The notes below the pieces were generated by a model. The model ran no database searches, was not told where the DNA came from, and worked only from the letters and a program-made list of their open reading frames with translations. Positions 24,563 through 32,853 of a stretch of DNA of 64,000 bases are shown here, piece after piece. The translations under genes were made by a program, and so were the position numbers. Positions within the stretch are counted from its first letter, which is position 1. Each line of letters starts with the position of its first letter. Source of the stretch: Stenotrophomonas sp. BIGb0135 (GTDB lineage Bacteria; Pseudomonadota; Gammaproteobacteria; Xanthomonadales; Xanthomonadaceae); NCBI RefSeq assembly GCF_024810105.1, contig NZ_JANUDX010000001.1:186001-250000 (forward strand), given 5' to 3'.

Positions 24563-25546
24563 ATGAACTTCACTCCTTCAGGGGCCCTGCGCGGCGCGGC
24601 GTCGATCGTCGTCGTGGTGCTGGCCTTGCTCGTCACCAGCTCGGCCTTCGCCTGCCAGGGAACCAACCGGCAGTACCGTGAGTACACGGCACCCACGAAT
24701 GTTGCGCTCCCCGCATTGGGAGGGCGCCTGAGCCTGACCACGGCCACCAACTTCAATTTTTCGGGGTGCCACCCGACCAATAACATTATCTACTTCTGGG
24801 TGTTCGGCTCGAACTACGATGCCGCAACCTCAGCCTTCTACGACTCGAGAAACGCGCCGGGCCTGGGGGTGAGGATTCGTTTCAATGGCACGCTGATCAC
24901 CAGCGAGCGTTTCAAGATGTTGAACCCGCCTGCGTCTGGAAGCTGGCCGATCACCTATGAGGTGATCCGACGCAGCACGGCAAGCCTGGTGCAATCGGGG
25001 AGCGTGCCGCATGTTTTCGTGTCGATCTGCGGACACGCAGCAGTTGCTGGTAGCTTTGGCTGCCCGCTTGTGGAAGGCAACGACACCTTTATCAACCGGC
25101 TTTATTATCCCGCCCAGCCAGCAACGTGCCAGTTGAGCGACATCGCGCCGCGGCTGGCCGTCCTCCGCGCGGCCGATCTGCCCGCGGTAGGCAGCACGGC
25201 GGCAGGGAACGCAGGGTTTGCCGTGCCCATGACCTGCGCCAACGGCAACATGTCCAGCGTACCGATCCGCTTCACCTTGAAGGACGCGCAGGCGACCGGC
25301 AACACCTCCAACCAGCTCACGCCGATCCCGGGCAGCACCACCAGCGCCGGCGTGCGTCTGCAACTGCTGCGCAGGCCCGCGGGCGGCAGCTACGCGGTGC
25401 AGAACATGGGCGCAAGCTGGACCCAGACAAAGACCCCGACCGGCACGTTCCCAGCGCCCGATCTGGCGGTGCGTTACATCCGTACCGGCGCCATCTCCCC
25501 CGGCACGATAGGGAGCGCGGTGACACTGACGATGGACTACCCGTAG
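24563..25546 (+). CDS. Candidate fimbrial tip adhesin 2
   Basis: A 327-residue paralogue of the preceding protein. Signal peptide (to SSAFA|C), then an N-terminal domain (about 33-190) with little likeness to that of adhesin 1 apart from the general NNIIYFWVFGSNYD-type strand, then a well-conserved pilin domain (PATCQLSDIAPRLAVLRAADL to VTLTMDYP). Two tips with a shared anchor and different heads suggest alternative binding specificities. It follows by 81 bp without overlap and ends the operon. Confidence 0.75.
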   Translation: MNFTPSGALRGAASIVVVVLALLVTSSAFACQGTNRQYREYTAPTNVALPALGGRLSLTTATNFNFSGCHPTNNIIYFWVFGSNYDAATSAFYDSRNAPGLGVRIRFNGTLITSERFKMLNPPASGSWPITYEVIRRSTASLVQSGSVPHVFVSICGHAAVAGSFGCPLVEGNDTFINRLYYPAQPATCQLSDIAPRLAVLRAADLPAVGSTAAGNAGFAVPMTCANGNMSSVPIRFTLKDAQATGNTSNQLTPIPGSTTSAGVRLQLLRRPAGGSYAVQNMGASWTQTKTPTGTFPAPDLAVRYIRTGAISPGTIGSAVTLTMDYP

Positions 25547-25721
25547 CCGTCGGAGCCACGTTCTGCTGCGTTTCGTAATCGTTGTAGGGACGTGCGGGCG
25601 GGTGTCGTGCAGGATGGGTCATCGGGCTTGGCGGCCGCACTCGCGCCGTCCTCACGATGATTCCACGCGATGCTGCCTGCGCCGCGGCTAACCTGACCTT
25701 CCCGACGAGACGTTGCTTCCC

Positions 25722-25964
25722 ATGACCACAGCACTACATGATCTGGAGGCCCTTGAACCCATCGACATCGATGGGCTCAAGGCTCAGGGTGTGCCGCCGG
25801 TCGCCCAGTACCTGGTGGACCAGGAAAAATTCGTCCTGCTCGGTGGCAAGCGCGGTATCTATCGGCTGGCCGGCGCGGACAGGGCGTGCTACTTCACCAG
25901 CCTGGACCAGATCCGGTTGCATCTGCTCGGGCAGTCACTGACCCGGATGACCGTGGAACTGGCC
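25722..25964 (+). CDS. Small conserved-looking protein of unknown function
   Basis: An 80-residue acidic protein with no signal or membrane segment: MTTALHDLEALEPIDIDGLK, then VAQYLVDQEKFVLLGGKRGIYRLAGADRACYFTSLDQIRLH. The start at 25722 is taken over ATG 25713 because TTCCC-ATG-ACC better fits local spacing; no strong ribosome site is seen at either. The composition and codon use look like a real gene, but I cannot name it. Confidence 0.55.
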
Positions 25965-26179
25965 TAGCGGCTCAGCGTCCGCCGAGCGGGAAGGACAGCT
26001 GCCCATGCAATGTCGACGACATCGTGCATCGGCGTACCGCGGCGGGGACGAAGAAGGGGGGCGCTGAGGATTGCAGGGTTGGTCAGTGCATCACCCACTG
26101 CGCAGTCACGGTGCCGGCCGGGACGACCGGCGCCGGGGCACCCGCACCGCAACATGCGGCGTCGCCGCGACGGTGCTAG

Positions 26180-26202
26180 GATCGATACCACCTGAATCGA
26201 TC
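26180..26202. promoter_or_regulatory. Inverted repeat before the GH92 gene
   Basis: GATCGAT-N9-ATCGATC, 14 bp before the start codon and overlapping the likely promoter region. It may be an operator for a sugar-responsive regulator that is not encoded next to it. The rest of 25968-26179 shows nothing recognisable. Confidence 0.4.
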
Positions 26203-26215
26203 TAAATTCGACGCC

Positions 26216-28558
26216 ATGACAAAGAAAGGGACGGTGCAGTGGTTGGGGCTCGCGGTAGGGGCGATGTTGGTGGCGGGCATGGCCACCGCCGCACCGGCCA
26301 AGGTCGGGGAGCGCGCTTACGCCGCTGTCGATCCCTTCATCGGCACCGGCGGGGAAGGGCATACCTATCCCGGCGCCACGGTCCCCTTTGGCATGGTGCA
26401 GCTCAGCCCGGATACGCGCATCCAGCCGCGCGAGAAGGCCTACGGCTGGGCCGCCGGTTACCGCTACGACGACAGCAGCATTGTCGGCTTCTCGCATACG
26501 CATTTCTCCGGCAGCGGCCATTCGGACCTGGGCGATGTGCTGGTGATGCCGTTCACCGGCGACCCCGGCCTGGACCGCGGCGATCCGGACACGCCGCGCA
26601 GCGGCTACGCCTCGCGTTTCCACCACGACAACGAAACGGCCGAGCCCGGCTACTACGCGGTCACCCTGGACGACTACAAGGTGCGCGCCGAACTCACCGC
26701 CAGCGCGCGCACGGGCGTGCATCGTTACACCTATCCGCGCGGCGAGAAGGCGCGCGTGCTGCTGGACCTGCGCACCAGCCTGTACGACTACCCGGGCAAG
26801 ATTTCCTGGTCGCGGTTGCGCCTGCAGCCGGATGGCACGGTCACCGGCTTCCGCGAAACCCGCGGCTGGGCACCGGGGCGGCAGCTGTATTTCGCGATGC
26901 GTTTCTCGCGTCCGCTGACCGCGCATGCGCTGCACAACACCGAGACCGACATCGCCTACAAGGGCTTCCCGCCGCCGGGGCAGAACGATCCCGGCCAGCG
27001 CCCGCAGATCGAAGGGCGGCAACTGGTGGGCACGTTCGATTTTGGCGTGCTGGACGCCCCGCTGGTGGTCACCGTGGCGATCTCCTCGGTGAGCGAGGCC
27101 GGTGCCATCGCCAACCTCGACGCCGAGGCCAGGGACCAGAATTTCGACCGCGTCCGTGCCGAGGCAAAACAGCAATGGACCCAGGCGCTGTCGGCGGTGG
27201 AGATCGACGCGCCCGCGCATGACCGCCGCAGCGCCTACACCGCGCTGTACCACAGCATGCTCGGCCCGACGCTGTTCATGGATGCCGACGGCCAGTACCG
27301 CGGCTCGGACAATGCGGTCCACCAGGCCGAAGGCTATACGAACTACTCCACGTTCTCGCTGTGGGATACCTACCGGGCGCTGCATCCGCTGCTCACCCTG
27401 GTGCAGCCGGAAAAGCGCAACAGTGACTTCATCAATTCGCTGATCGCCCACCAGCAGCACAGCGCCTACGGCATGCTGCCGGTGTGGGCGTTCCACGGGC
27501 AGGAGACGTGGTGCATGATCGGCTACCACGCCGTGCCGGTGATCGCCGACGCCTACGTCAAGGGCATCCGCGGTTTCGATGCGGACAAGGCGCTGGACGC
27601 GATGGTCGCCACCGCCAACTACGGTCCCTACGATGGCATCGCGCAATACCGCGAGCTGGGCTGGGTGCCGATCGACGAGGAAGGCGAGGCCGCGAGCAAG
27701 ACGCTCGAGTACGCTTTCGATGACTGGACCATCGCGCGCATGGCCGAAGCGATGGGCCGCAAGGACGTGCAGGCCACCTTCGATACGCGCGCCGGCAACT
27801 GGCGCCATGCCTTCGACGCGGGCACCGGTTTCATGCGTGCCCGCAAGCGCGATGGCAGCTTCCGCGAGCCGTTCGATCCGTCGGCCAGCGGGTACGGCAC
27901 CGACTACACCGAAGGCAACGCGTGGCAGTACTCGTGGTACGTGCCGCAGGACGTGGCCGGGCTGGCCGCCGCACACGGTGGCAGCGACACGCTGCTGGCG
28001 CGCCTGGACCAGGTGTTCGATGCCAAGGTCGACCCGTCGATCTTCGAACACATGGAAGACATCACCGGCCTGATCGGCTGGTACGCGCACGGCAATGAGC
28101 CCAGCCACCACGTCGCCTACCTGTACGCCTACGCCGGCCAGCCGTGGCGCACCCAGGCCCGGCTGAAGCAGATCATGGACACCCAGTACGCCGACCGTCC
28201 CGACGGCCTGGCCGGCAACGACGACCTGGGCCAGATGTCGGCCTGGTACGTCTTCACCGCGCTGGGCTTCTACCCGGTCGCGCCGGGCAGTGGCGAATAC
28301 ATCATCGGCCGGCCGTTCCTGCCCAGGGCCACGCTGCACCTGCCCAACGGCAAGACCTTCACGGTCATCACCGAGGGCATGGGCAAGGGGCACGACTACG
28401 TCGGCACGGTCACCCTCAATGGGCAGCCGTTGCAGCGCACGTTCCTGCGCCATGCCGAGATCCTGGCCGGCGGCGAGCTGCGCTTCACCCTGCAGGCCGA
28501 GCCGAACCGGTCATGGCCGGGGCAGGGGGCCGAGGCGCCCTACTCGATGTCGCGCTGA
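26216..28558 (+). CDS. GH92 exo-alpha-mannosidase
   Basis: A 780-residue secreted glycosidase of family GH92, calcium-dependent inverting enzymes that remove alpha-linked mannose from N-glycans or mannans. Signal peptide to about ATAAPA. The N-terminal domain opens with the family signature VDPFIGTGGEGHTYPGATVP, followed by GFSHTHFSGSGHSDLGDV and the catalytic (alpha/alpha)6 domain with TNYSTFSLWDTYRALHP and EGNAWQYSWYVPQDV; the C-terminal part has NDDLGQMSAWYVFTALGFYP. It stands alone in this window, without GH2/GH125 companions. The periplasm is the likely site. Confidence 0.93.
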   Translation: MTKKGTVQWLGLAVGAMLVAGMATAAPAKVGERAYAAVDPFIGTGGEGHTYPGATVPFGMVQLSPDTRIQPREKAYGWAAGYRYDDSSIVGFSHTHFSGSGHSDLGDVLVMPFTGDPGLDRGDPDTPRSGYASRFHHDNETAEPGYYAVTLDDYKVRAELTASARTGVHRYTYPRGEKARVLLDLRTSLYDYPGKISWSRLRLQPDGTVTGFRETRGWAPGRQLYFAMRFSRPLTAHALHNTETDIAYKGFPPPGQNDPGQRPQIEGRQLVGTFDFGVLDAPLVVTVAISSVSEAGAIANLDAEARDQNFDRVRAEAKQQWTQALSAVEIDAPAHDRRSAYTALYHSMLGPTLFMDADGQYRGSDNAVHQAEGYTNYSTFSLWDTYRALHPLLTLVQPEKRNSDFINSLIAHQQHSAYGMLPVWAFHGQETWCMIGYHAVPVIADAYVKGIRGFDADKALDAMVATANYGPYDGIAQYRELGWVPIDEEGEAASKTLEYAFDDWTIARMAEAMGRKDVQATFDTRAGNWRHAFDAGTGFMRARKRDGSFREPFDPSASGYGTDYTEGNAWQYSWYVPQDVAGLAAAHGGSDTLLARLDQVFDAKVDPSIFEHMEDITGLIGWYAHGNEPSHHVAYLYAYAGQPWRTQARLKQIMDTQYADRPDGLAGNDDLGQMSAWYVFTALGFYPVAPGSGEYIIGRPFLPRATLHLPNGKTFTVITEGMGKGHDYVGTVTLNGQPLQRTFLRHAEILAGGELRFTLQAEPNRSWPGQGAEAPYSMSR

Positions 28559-28642
28559 GGCGGGCGTACCTTTGTCGGACCGGGGCTGGCCATCACGGGC
28601 CTGCCCCAGCGGCGGCCGTGGGGCGGGGGACATGGGTATTTA

Positions 28643-28670
28643 TTCCCAATTTACCCAAAAGGGGTATTAT
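28643..28670 (+). promoter_or_regulatory. Promoter/operator region of the toxin-antitoxin pair
   Basis: An AT-rich island (28635-28672) just before the antitoxin: TTCCCA (28643-28648) and TATTAT (28665-28670) are 16 bp apart. GGGTA occurs on each side (GGGTATTTATT and GGGGTATTA) with TACCC between them, giving inverted and direct repeats suited to binding by a Phd-type antitoxin. Autoregulation is inferred from the family. Confidence 0.45.
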
Positions 28671-28699
28671 GTCCCCACCTCTTCGCGCTGGAGCGCGCC

Positions 28700-29038
28700 A
28701 TGACCCTGCCACTGGATCTGCCCGGCCTTGAGAAGGCCACCGCGTCATCGGTGAAAACCCGTGGCTGGCCGAGCCTGATGCGCACCGTGCGCGAGAAGCA
28801 GGCGCTGGTGATCACCAACCACAACCACCCCGAAGCGGTGATCGTGGACATCAAGGCCTACCAGGAACTGCTGGCCAGGGCCGCCGGGGCGGCGGGCGAC
28901 GCGCGAGGCGGTACGCTGGAGCGCCTGCGCGCCGAGTTCGACGCGCAACTGGTCGGGCTCAATCGTGATGGCGGGCTCGGCAAGGTGCTGGGCAAGCCGA
29001 TCCATCGCGGCAAGATCACCCCCGGCAAGTCGCTCTGA
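28700..29038 (+). CDS. Phd/YefM-type antitoxin
   Basis: A 112-residue protein. The N-terminal part has the Phd/YefM layout: a short first strand, then SLMRTVREKQALVITNHNHP as helix and strand and EAVIVDIKAYQELLARAA as strand and helix, which forms the DNA-binding dimer. The C-terminal 40 residues (LERLRAEFDAQLVGLNRDGG onwards) are the likely toxin-binding tail. GGAG precedes ATG 28700. It is 3 bp ahead of a zeta-like toxin gene, an unusual partner since Phd usually pairs with Doc and YefM with YoeB. Confidence 0.8.
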   Translation: MTLPLDLPGLEKATASSVKTRGWPSLMRTVREKQALVITNHNHPEAVIVDIKAYQELLARAAGAAGDARGGTLERLRAEFDAQLVGLNRDGGLGKVLGKPIHRGKITPGKSL

Positions 29039-29041
29039 CCG

Positions 29042-29671
29042 ATGGGGCGGATCCTGGTGCTGGCCGGCGTCAACGGCGCCGGCAAGAGTTCGCTGCTGGG
29101 CACCCTGCTGGAAGCCCAGGGATTGTCCTGGTACAACCCCGACGCGTTCACCCGCGCCCTGGTCCAGGCGGGCTGGGTAGAGGCCGAGGCCAACGCGATG
29201 GCATGGCACGAAGGGACCCGGCGACTGCGCCAGGCGATGGCCGATGGCAGCGATTTCGCCTTTGAAAGCACGCTCGGCGGCAACACCATTCCGCGCCTGC
29301 TGGGCGAGGCCTGCGCGTCGCATGAGGTGGCCATCTGGTTCTGCGGCCTGGACAGCGTGGACCTGCACGTCGAGCGCGTGGCGGCCCGGGTCAGCCGTGG
29401 GGGCCACGACATCCCGCAGGACAAGATCCGCGCCCGCTACGACGCCTCACGCGAGAACCTCATCGATCTGCTTCCGTCGCTGGCCGAGCTGCACGTCTAC
29501 GACAACAGCGCCCCGCTGGACGAGCAGGGTCGCGCCGACCCGCGGCCCCTGCTGCAACTGGACCGCGATGGCCTGCATTACCCGGTGTCGGTCGCCGAAT
29601 TGCTGCACACCCCGGACTGGGCCAAGCCGATCGTGATGCGGGCGATGGAACTGCACGCCGGCGCTGCCTGA
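29042..29671 (+). CDS. Zeta-toxin-like P-loop kinase
   Basis: A 209-residue P-loop kinase of the zeta-toxin/AAA_33 group. Walker A is GVNGAGKSS (residues 9-17); NPDAF (about 34-38) and FAFESTLGG (about 78-86) match the substrate-binding elements of zeta toxins; RVSRGGHDIP followed by IRARYDASRENL is the typical lid and Arg cluster. Zeta enzymes phosphorylate UDP-N-acetylglucosamine and block wall synthesis, though some relatives act on other substrates. It follows its antitoxin by 3 bp. Confidence 0.8.
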   Translation: MGRILVLAGVNGAGKSSLLGTLLEAQGLSWYNPDAFTRALVQAGWVEAEANAMAWHEGTRRLRQAMADGSDFAFESTLGGNTIPRLLGEACASHEVAIWFCGLDSVDLHVERVAARVSRGGHDIPQDKIRARYDASRENLIDLLPSLAELHVYDNSAPLDEQGRADPRPLLQLDRDGLHYPVSVAELLHTPDWAKPIVMRAMELHAGAA

Positions 29672-29790
29672 CGCAGCGGGCAGGGGGCGGTGCACACGCG
29701 GCGCACACATCCGTATGCGCGGTGCTTACATGGTGCTGCCTACCTTGGACCCAGGGCGCAATGGCGACCCGTTTTCCCAAGGAGTCCACG

Positions 29791-30213
29791 ATGCAGCAGC
29801 ACATTCCCGCAGGCACCCTCGTCGTCGTCGCAGATGGCGGCTCGGCCCGTGTGTTCACCAACGTCGGCGATGGCCGCACCCTGCAGCTCAAGCAGCACGA
29901 TGAGCTGAAGGTCCAGGACATCAGCGCACAGGGTGTCTCCGGCCAAGGGCCATCGGGCTCGATGCCGCAGGACATGAGCATTTCGCAGATGAACGAAGCC
30001 ACCTTCGCCAAGCAGCTGGCCGGCCAGTTGAACGAAGACGCCCTCAACAACCGCTATGCCCACCTGGTGCTGATCGCCGATCCGCAGACGCTGGGCCGGA
30101 TCCGGCCGCAGCTGCACAAGGAAGTCCAGTCGCGGTTGCTCGCCGACCTGGCCAAAGATCTGACCAACGCCCCGCTCGAAGACATCCAGCGGGCGCTTGA
30201 GCAGGCGCGATGA
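29791..30213 (+). CDS. Host-attachment-family protein
   Basis: A 140-residue soluble protein of the host-attachment (PF10116, AtsE-like/baeRF) family. The start WVVVADGGSARVF pattern is seen as LVVVADGGSARVFTNVGDGR; the middle is Gly/Ser/Met-rich and ATFAKQLAGQLNEDALNNRY and HLVLIADPQTLGRIRPQL are the conserved helix and strand. Relatives look like diverged release-factor eRF1 domains, and one Agrobacterium member was named for plant attachment, but the biochemical role is not known. AAGGAG precedes ATG 29791. The stop overlaps the thioredoxin-like gene. Confidence 0.8.
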   Translation: MQQHIPAGTLVVVADGGSARVFTNVGDGRTLQLKQHDELKVQDISAQGVSGQGPSGSMPQDMSISQMNEATFAKQLAGQLNEDALNNRYAHLVLIADPQTLGRIRPQLHKEVQSRLLADLAKDLTNAPLEDIQRALEQAR

Positions 30214-30533
30214 GCTACAGCCGCGACTACGCCAGCCAGGAGCCCTCCCGCGCCGACATCGACGCGGGTAGGGGCTGGCAACTGCTCGAGTTCGGCGCGC
30301 CGTGGTGCCCGCACTGCAGTGCCGCCCAGTCGGTCCTCAAGGACTGGCTGGACGTGCACGAGATGCCGCACCTGAAGATCGAGGACGGCAAGGGCCGGCC
30401 TGGGGGCCGCTCGTTCAAGGTCACGCTGTGGCCGACGGTGATCCTGCTGCGCGACGGGCAGGAGGTGGCGCGGGTGGTGCGGCCGCGCGGGGATGGCGAT
30501 CTGGCGGTGTTCGGTCACGCGCTGCAGGGCTAG
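30210..30533 (+). CDS. Thioredoxin-like protein
   Basis: A 107-residue cytoplasmic thioredoxin fold with active site APWCPHCSAAQ (Cys pair with PH between, as in DsbA/glutaredoxin-like enzymes), and cis-Pro in KVTLWPTVILLRDGQEV. It starts within the stop of the host-attachment gene (ATGA). Thiol-disulfide exchange is expected; the CPHC motif implies a more oxidising enzyme than CGPC thioredoxin. Confidence 0.88.
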   Translation: MSYSRDYASQEPSRADIDAGRGWQLLEFGAPWCPHCSAAQSVLKDWLDVHEMPHLKIEDGKGRPGGRSFKVTLWPTVILLRDGQEVARVVRPRGDGDLAVFGHALQG

Positions 30534-30567
30534 AATCCCGGCGTTGGTTGTTTGCCGGGATCCACGC

Positions 30568-31365
30568 GTGCCCTATGGAAAAAAGGACATCACCGCCGCC
30601 GATGGGCAGGGCCGCAGCGTGCCCTTCGCGCCGGATGCGCCAGTGCTGTGCCGCGCGCGCGACTACCCCCCCGGCACCGTGATTCCGCTGCACCATCATC
30701 CCGACCGCCATCAGCTGGTGTACGCCGAGACCGGCGTATTGGTGGTGCAGGCAGGTGCGGGGCGATGGGTGGTGCCAAGCACGCGCGCGATCTGGATGCC
30801 GGTCGGCATGGGCCACAAGGTGAGCTGCATCGGCGCGGTCGGCATGCGCAGCCTGTACATCCTGCCGTCGGCCATCGCCCACCCGCCGGGCACGGCCTCC
30901 ACGGTCTCGGTCACGCCGTTGCTGGCCGCGCTGATCCGCGCCGCCGTCGAGGTGCAGCAGCCGTATCGCCAGGACTCCCGCGATGGCCGGGTCATGCAAC
31001 TGATCCTCGACGAACTGCAGACGCTGCCGGTGTTGCCGCTGCACCTGCCGCAACCGCGGGACCCGCGCCTGCAGGCCATCGCCCGCCGGCTGGAATCCGC
31101 CCCGGATGATCCCTCCACGCTGCAGGACTGGGCGCGCCGCCTGTCGGTGGACGTCAAGACGATCCAGCGCCTGTGCGCGCGCGAGCTGGGCATGACCTTC
31201 GGCCAGTGGCGGCAGCAGGCGCGGTTGCTGCGCGCCCTGGAGCGGCTGGCGCACGGGGACAAGATCATCGATGTGGCGCTGTCGCTGGGGTATGCCAGCC
31301 CCAGCGCGTTCACCGCGATGTTCAAGAAGCGCTTCGGGGAACGGCCGAGCCAGTTCTTCCACTGA
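30568..31365 (+). CDS. AraC-family transcriptional regulator with cupin sensor
   Basis: A 265-residue regulator: an N-terminal cupin (PPGTVIPLHHHPDRHQLVYA, then WVVPSTRAIWMPVGMGHKV) and a C-terminal double helix-turn-helix (LSVDVKTIQRLCARELGMTF, then VALSLGYASPSAFTAMFKKR). This is the NimR/YidZ-like subgroup that commonly controls an adjacent efflux gene. The GTG at 30568 is the likely start. It converges on the MFS exporter gene, which is the natural target. A TAGAAT box lies at 30530. Confidence 0.88.
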   Translation: MPYGKKDITAADGQGRSVPFAPDAPVLCRARDYPPGTVIPLHHHPDRHQLVYAETGVLVVQAGAGRWVVPSTRAIWMPVGMGHKVSCIGAVGMRSLYILPSAIAHPPGTASTVSVTPLLAALIRAAVEVQQPYRQDSRDGRVMQLILDELQTLPVLPLHLPQPRDPRLQAIARRLESAPDDPSTLQDWARRLSVDVKTIQRLCARELGMTFGQWRQQARLLRALERLAHGDKIIDVALSLGYASPSAFTAMFKKRFGERPSQFFH

Positions 31366-31395
31366 CGCCGCGCACGGACCGCGCGCAGCGTGGTA

Positions 31396-32637
31396 TCAGT
31401 GCGGCCGGGTTTTCGGCAGGAACGCCGTCGCCAGGCCCAGCAGCGGCAGGTACGAGGTGAAGTGGTAGACCCACACGATGCCGTGGATGTCGGCCAGCTT
31501 GCCCAGGCCTGCCGCGCCCACGCCGCCGATGCCGAACATCAGGCCGAACATCAGCCCCGACACCATGCCCACGCGGCCCGGCACGGCTTCCTGCGCATAC
31601 ACGACCAGCGCGGCGAAGGCCGAGGACATCACCAGGCCGACCGCGATCGCCAGCACCGCCGTGCCCATCAGGTTGGCGTAGGGCAGGGCGAGCGCGAACG
31701 GGGCCACGCCAAGGAACGAGATCCAGATCACCGCCTTGCGCCCGATCCGGTCGCCGACCGGGCCGCCGATGAAGGTACCCAGCGCGATCGAGGCCAGGAA
31801 GATGAAGAGATACATCTGACTCTGCTGCACGCTGAGGTGGAAGCGTTCGATCAGGTAGAAGGTGAAAAAGTTGGTGAACGAGGCGATATAGACGAACTTG
31901 GCGAACATCAGCACCGAGATCACCACGATCGCCTGCACTACCTTGCCGCGGCTGAGGCCGGTGCCGTGGTTGCGCGCCAGGCTGCTCATCTTGGCCTGGC
32001 CATGGCGCACGGTCCAACCGGTGAGCCGGAACAGCACGAAGATGGCGACCGCGGCGATCAGCATGAACCAACCGATCGCACGCTGGCCGTGCGGGATCAC
32101 CACGGCCGCCGCCAGCAGGGGACCCAGTGCCGAGCCGGTGTTGCCGCCCACCTGGAAGGTGGACTGCGCCGTGCCGAAGCGACCGCCCGAGGCCATCCGC
32201 GCCACCCGCGACGCTTCCGGGTGGAAGGTGGCCGAGCCCACGCCGACGACGGCGGCCGCCACCAGCAGCATCTCGTAACTGTTGGCCAGGGCCATCATCG
32301 CGATGCCGATGAAGGTGGCCACCATGCCCGACGGCAGCAGGTACGGCAGCGGGCGCTTGTCGGTGTACATGCCCACCCATGGCTGCAGCAGCGAGGCGGT
32401 GACCTGGTAAACCAGCGCGAGCACGCCGATCTGGCCGAAGCTCAGCTGGAACTCGCTCTTGAACATCGGGTACACCGCCGGCAGCACCGCCTGGATCATG
32501 TCGTTGAGCAGGTGCGCGAACGCGGCCGCGCCGACGATGCGGATCGCAAAGCCCTGGTTGACCGGGGCGGCGGGCGTGGCGGCGGGAATGTTCGAGGGGG
32601 AGCTGGGGGCGGGGGGCGGTGCAGTCATGGGCGGCAT
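31396..32637 (-). CDS. fsr: MFS exporter, fosmidomycin-resistance (Fsr) type
   Basis: A 413-residue, about 12-helix MFS exporter. Landmarks are FAHLLNDMIQAVLPAVYPMF in helix 1, LQPWVGMYTDKRPLPYLLP in loop 2-3, GSATFHPEASRVARMASGGR and TAQSTFQVGGNTGSALGPLL, all typical of Fsr, which exports fosmidomycin and trimethoprim-like compounds. ATG 32637 (or 32628) gives a short Pro/Ala-rich tail before helix 1; longer starts add a basic, unlikely segment. Its 3' end faces the AraC gene, 30 bp away. Confidence 0.85.
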   Translation of the reverse strand: MPPMTAPPPAPSSPSNIPAATPAAPVNQGFAIRIVGAAAFAHLLNDMIQAVLPAVYPMFKSEFQLSFGQIGVLALVYQVTASLLQPWVGMYTDKRPLPYLLPSGMVATFIGIAMMALANSYEMLLVAAAVVGVGSATFHPEASRVARMASGGRFGTAQSTFQVGGNTGSALGPLLAAAVVIPHGQRAIGWFMLIAAVAIFVLFRLTGWTVRHGQAKMSSLARNHGTGLSRGKVVQAIVVISVLMFAKFVYIASFTNFFTFYLIERFHLSVQQSQMYLFIFLASIALGTFIGGPVGDRIGRKAVIWISFLGVAPFALALPYANLMGTAVLAIAVGLVMSSAFAALVVYAQEAVPGRVGMVSGLMFGLMFGIGGVGAAGLGKLADIHGIVWVYHFTSYLPLLGLATAFLPKTRPH

Positions 32638-32853
32638 CAAACGCAGGAGGGTCGCGATACCAGGCGCGGGGCGCGGCTGGCCCCGGACCGGCGGACGGGG
32701 GAGATGGATAAGCGTAGGCGCTCGACGGCGTCCCGTCTCGCGCGATTTGGGCGGCCGTCGTCGCGATTGGGGCACCGTTGCCGCCACGCGCAGTGAACGC
32801 GCGCTTCAGTCCCGGCCTCTACAATGGAGCGCTCGTTTCAAGGAGGTCACGGC

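Noticed and set aside
25964..28453. An 829-codon minus-strand ORF
   Set aside because: Antisense shadow of the GH92 mannosidase gene; composition is typical of a complementary frame.
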